From Moraxellaceae bacterium (GTDB taxonomy: Bacteria; Pseudomonadota; Gammaproteobacteria; Pseudomonadales; Moraxellaceae): 5,709 nucleotides of DNA. This document shows positions 4,164-5,709 of this stretch, piece by piece (within the stretch, counting starts at the first letter, position 1; every line of letters begins with the position of its first letter). Where the stretch lies: contig JAJNDL010000315.1 in the NCBI GenBank assembly GCA_021156385.1, forward strand, positions 1 to 5,709, given 5' to 3'. The translations under genes were made by a program, and so were the position numbers. Under the pieces are notes generated by a model that was given only the letters and a program-made list of their open reading frames with translations, did no database searches and was not told where the DNA came from.

Positions 4164-5543
4164 ATGACAGAACAACAATTAGAACAGCGCGCCCAGGTTT
4201 CCACGCAACACACCCGCATGCTGGCCTACATCGTCGCCGGCTGCGTGTTTGCCGCCGGCATCTTCTCCGGCTTCTACGACAAGACCGCCATCGGCATCAT
4301 CCTCTTCGCGGTGATCATCCCCGTCGCGCTGCGTTTCCTGCAGGAATGGCTGGAATACAAGTTCCCGACGCACGTGGTGACCACGCTGCTGCTCATCGAC
4401 GGCTTTGCCGCCGGCTTCGCCATCGCTGCGGGCAGCTTCAGCATCGTGCCGACCATGACCATCCTCGGCCTGCTGCTCACCGCGGCCATGGCCTTCGGCC
4501 AGCTCTACGTGATCGCCCTCGCTGCCTTCACCGCCATGTTCGGCAGCCTGGTCGGCGGCTTCCTGTTCGGCTTCGACCCCATTCCCTACAACGGCACGCC
4601 AGCCAGCATGGTCGTCGTCGCCATCGGCGGGTTCACGATCTACGTCGGCCTCTGCGCCTACTACATCCGCCAGCAGGCCGAGAGCCTCATCGTCGCCAAG
4701 AACCAGATCAAGGAGCAGCAGGAGCAGGCCATCCAGGTCTCGCGCCAGCTTGCCAAGTACCTGGCGCCGCAGGTGTGGGAATCCATCTTCTCCGGCAAGC
4801 GCGCGGCGAAGATCCAGAACAACCGCAAGAAGCTCTCGGTGTTCTTCTCCGACATCAAGGACTTCACCGTGATGACGGACGAGATGTCGCCCGACCTCGT
4901 CACCGAGATGCTGGCGCTGTACTTCGACCAGATGACCAAGATCGCGCTGAAGTACGGCGGCACCATCGACAAGTTCATCGGCGACGCCATCCTGATCTTC
5001 TTCGGCGACCCGGTGACGCAGGGCGCCAAGCAGGACGCCATCGCCTGCGTCTCCATGGCCATCGACATGCGCAAGGCGATGCAGGTGCTGCGCCAGAAAT
5101 GGGTGAGCATGGGCGTGGAGAAGGCGCTGCACATCCGCATGGGCATCACCACCGGCTACTGCCACGTCGGCAACTTCGGCTGCGAGTCGCGCATGGACTA
5201 CACCATCATCGGCCGCGACGCCAACCTCGCCTCGCGCCTGCAGAATGCCGCCGAGGTCGACGAGATCCTGATCTCCAACGACACCTACATGCTGGTGCGC
5301 GACAAGATCATGTGCCGCGAGAAGGGCGTGGTGCGCCTGAAGGGCATCGGCGAGCCGGTGCAGGTCTGGCAGGTGGTGGACTTCCGCTCCGACGTCGGCG
5401 AGCACCAGACCTGGATCGAGCACGAGCTGGACGGCTTCGCCATGCTCATGGACATCAACAAGGTCAAGAACTACGACAAGGAGCGCATCGTGAAGGCGCT
5501 GGAGGCGGCCGCGCAGCGGCTGCGCAACAAGCGCATCGTGTGA
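4164..5543 (+). CDS. Six-TM class III adenylate cyclase
   Basis: A 459-residue protein that would make cAMP from ATP at the inner membrane. The N-terminus has about six hydrophobic segments (near 20-36, 42-58, 72-90, 94-110, 112-136, 148-168), a membrane sensor I cannot name. A helical linker (170-205) leads to the transducer motif LAKYLAPQVWESIFSG (196-211), then the catalytic domain (about 222-405). Both metal-binding aspartates are present: D230 in FFSDIKDFT and D274 in DKFIGDAILIFFG. K270 is the adenine-selecting lysine. In DYTIIGRDANLASRL, T347 fills the second specificity position as in class IIIb cyclases, and N354 and R358 are the transition-state residues. All key residues are intact, so a homodimer should be active as an adenylate rather than guanylate cyclase. 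A 55-residue charged tail follows. No HAMP or response-regulator domain is seen. ATG 4164 lacks a good ribosome binding site; the next in-frame ATG, at 4218, lacks one too. Transcription is probably independent, between two terminators. Confidence 0.95.
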   Translation: MTEQQLEQRAQVSTQHTRMLAYIVAGCVFAAGIFSGFYDKTAIGIILFAVIIPVALRFLQEWLEYKFPTHVVTTLLLIDGFAAGFAIAAGSFSIVPTMTILGLLLTAAMAFGQLYVIALAAFTAMFGSLVGGFLFGFDPIPYNGTPASMVVVAIGGFTIYVGLCAYYIRQQAESLIVAKNQIKEQQEQAIQVSRQLAKYLAPQVWESIFSGKRAAKIQNNRKKLSVFFSDIKDFTVMTDEMSPDLVTEMLALYFDQMTKIALKYGGTIDKFIGDAILIFFGDPVTQGAKQDAIACVSMAIDMRKAMQVLRQKWVSMGVEKALHIRMGITTGYCHVGNFGCESRMDYTIIGRDANLASRLQNAAEVDEILISNDTYMLVRDKIMCREKGVVRLKGIGEPVQVWQVVDFRSDVGEHQTWIEHELDGFAMLMDINKVKNYDKERIVKALEAAAQRLRNKRIV

Positions 5544-5559
5544 TGCGAGCCTCGCTGTA

Positions 5560-5586
5560 AAAAAGCCCGCCGCCGGCGGGCTTTTT
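5560..5586. terminator. Intrinsic terminator after the cyclase, bidirectional in form
   Basis: AAAAAGCCCGCC (5560-5571), loop GCC, GGCGGGCTTTTT (5575-5586): a perfect 12-bp inverted repeat with A and T flanks, 16 nt after the cyclase TGA. Its symmetry would also stop a minus-strand transcript from the right, but no such gene is visible in the window. Confidence 0.95.
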
Positions 5587-5709
5587 CATGGGCGCTCCGC
5601 AGCCCCTTCCGTGTGCTAGGTCGCGGAACACGCCCGTCCGGCAAGGGGACAGGCCTGTCCGCGCGAATGGCCGGCCTGAACACGCCGCCCCCGCGGGACG
5701 CTCGCCGTT
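5587..5709. other. Non-coding tail with a 14-bp palindrome
   Basis: No gene start is recognised in the last 123 bases. GGACAGGCCTGTCC (5647-5660) is a perfect 14-bp palindrome, a possible operator for a gene beyond the edge. TGTGCTAGGT (5612-5621) faintly resembles an extended -10 element, but no matching -35 is clear. Confidence 0.4.

Noticed and set aside
4034..5560. Plus-strand frame-shifted and minus-strand open frames over the cyclase
   Set aside because: His/Arg-rich or His/Asp/Val-rich shadows; the cyclase frame holds all catalytic residues.

Overview
This is a GC-rich window (about two-thirds G+C by eye) with dense GC-ending codons and compact GC-stem/T-tail terminators. Both fit a beta-proteobacterium, perhaps Rhodocyclales (Azoarcus/Thauera-like) or a relative. 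That placement is inferred from composition and family mix, with no marker gene to confirm it. Five protein genes are supported, one cut by the left edge. There is no tRNA, rRNA, CRISPR array, transposase or phage gene.

Layout. (1) 1-669, plus strand: C-terminal 222 residues of an AraC-family regulator. (2) 703-731: bidirectional terminator shared with the convergent gene. (3) 749-1882, minus strand: membrane fatty-acid (acyl-CoA type) desaturase with all three histidine boxes and a charged C-terminal helical tail. (4) 1883-2263: intergenic DNA with two adjacent perfect palindromes near the desaturase start and a cluster of strong inverted repeats further up. (5) 2264-3151, minus strand: tandem-domain universal stress protein, UspE-like. 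(6) 3152-3732: divergent intergenic region with a perfect 32-bp tandem duplication in the stress-gene leader. (7) 3733-4044, plus strand: small DUF962/Mpo1-like membrane protein, followed by a textbook terminator at 4053-4077. (8) 4164-5543, plus strand: six-TM class III adenylate cyclase, closed by a bidirectional-looking terminator at 5560-5586. (9) 5587-5709: non-coding tail with a 14-bp palindrome.

The genes form single-gene transcription units rather than one operon. A loose theme is membrane-lipid state and stress: desaturation, a possible 2-hydroxy-fatty-acid enzyme, a stress protein and a membrane-embedded cAMP producer. This link is inference from adjacency only. I see no defence system, mobile element or clearly new machinery. 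The most unusual material is non-coding: the exact tandem duplication, the paired palindromes and the hairpin-rich spacer.
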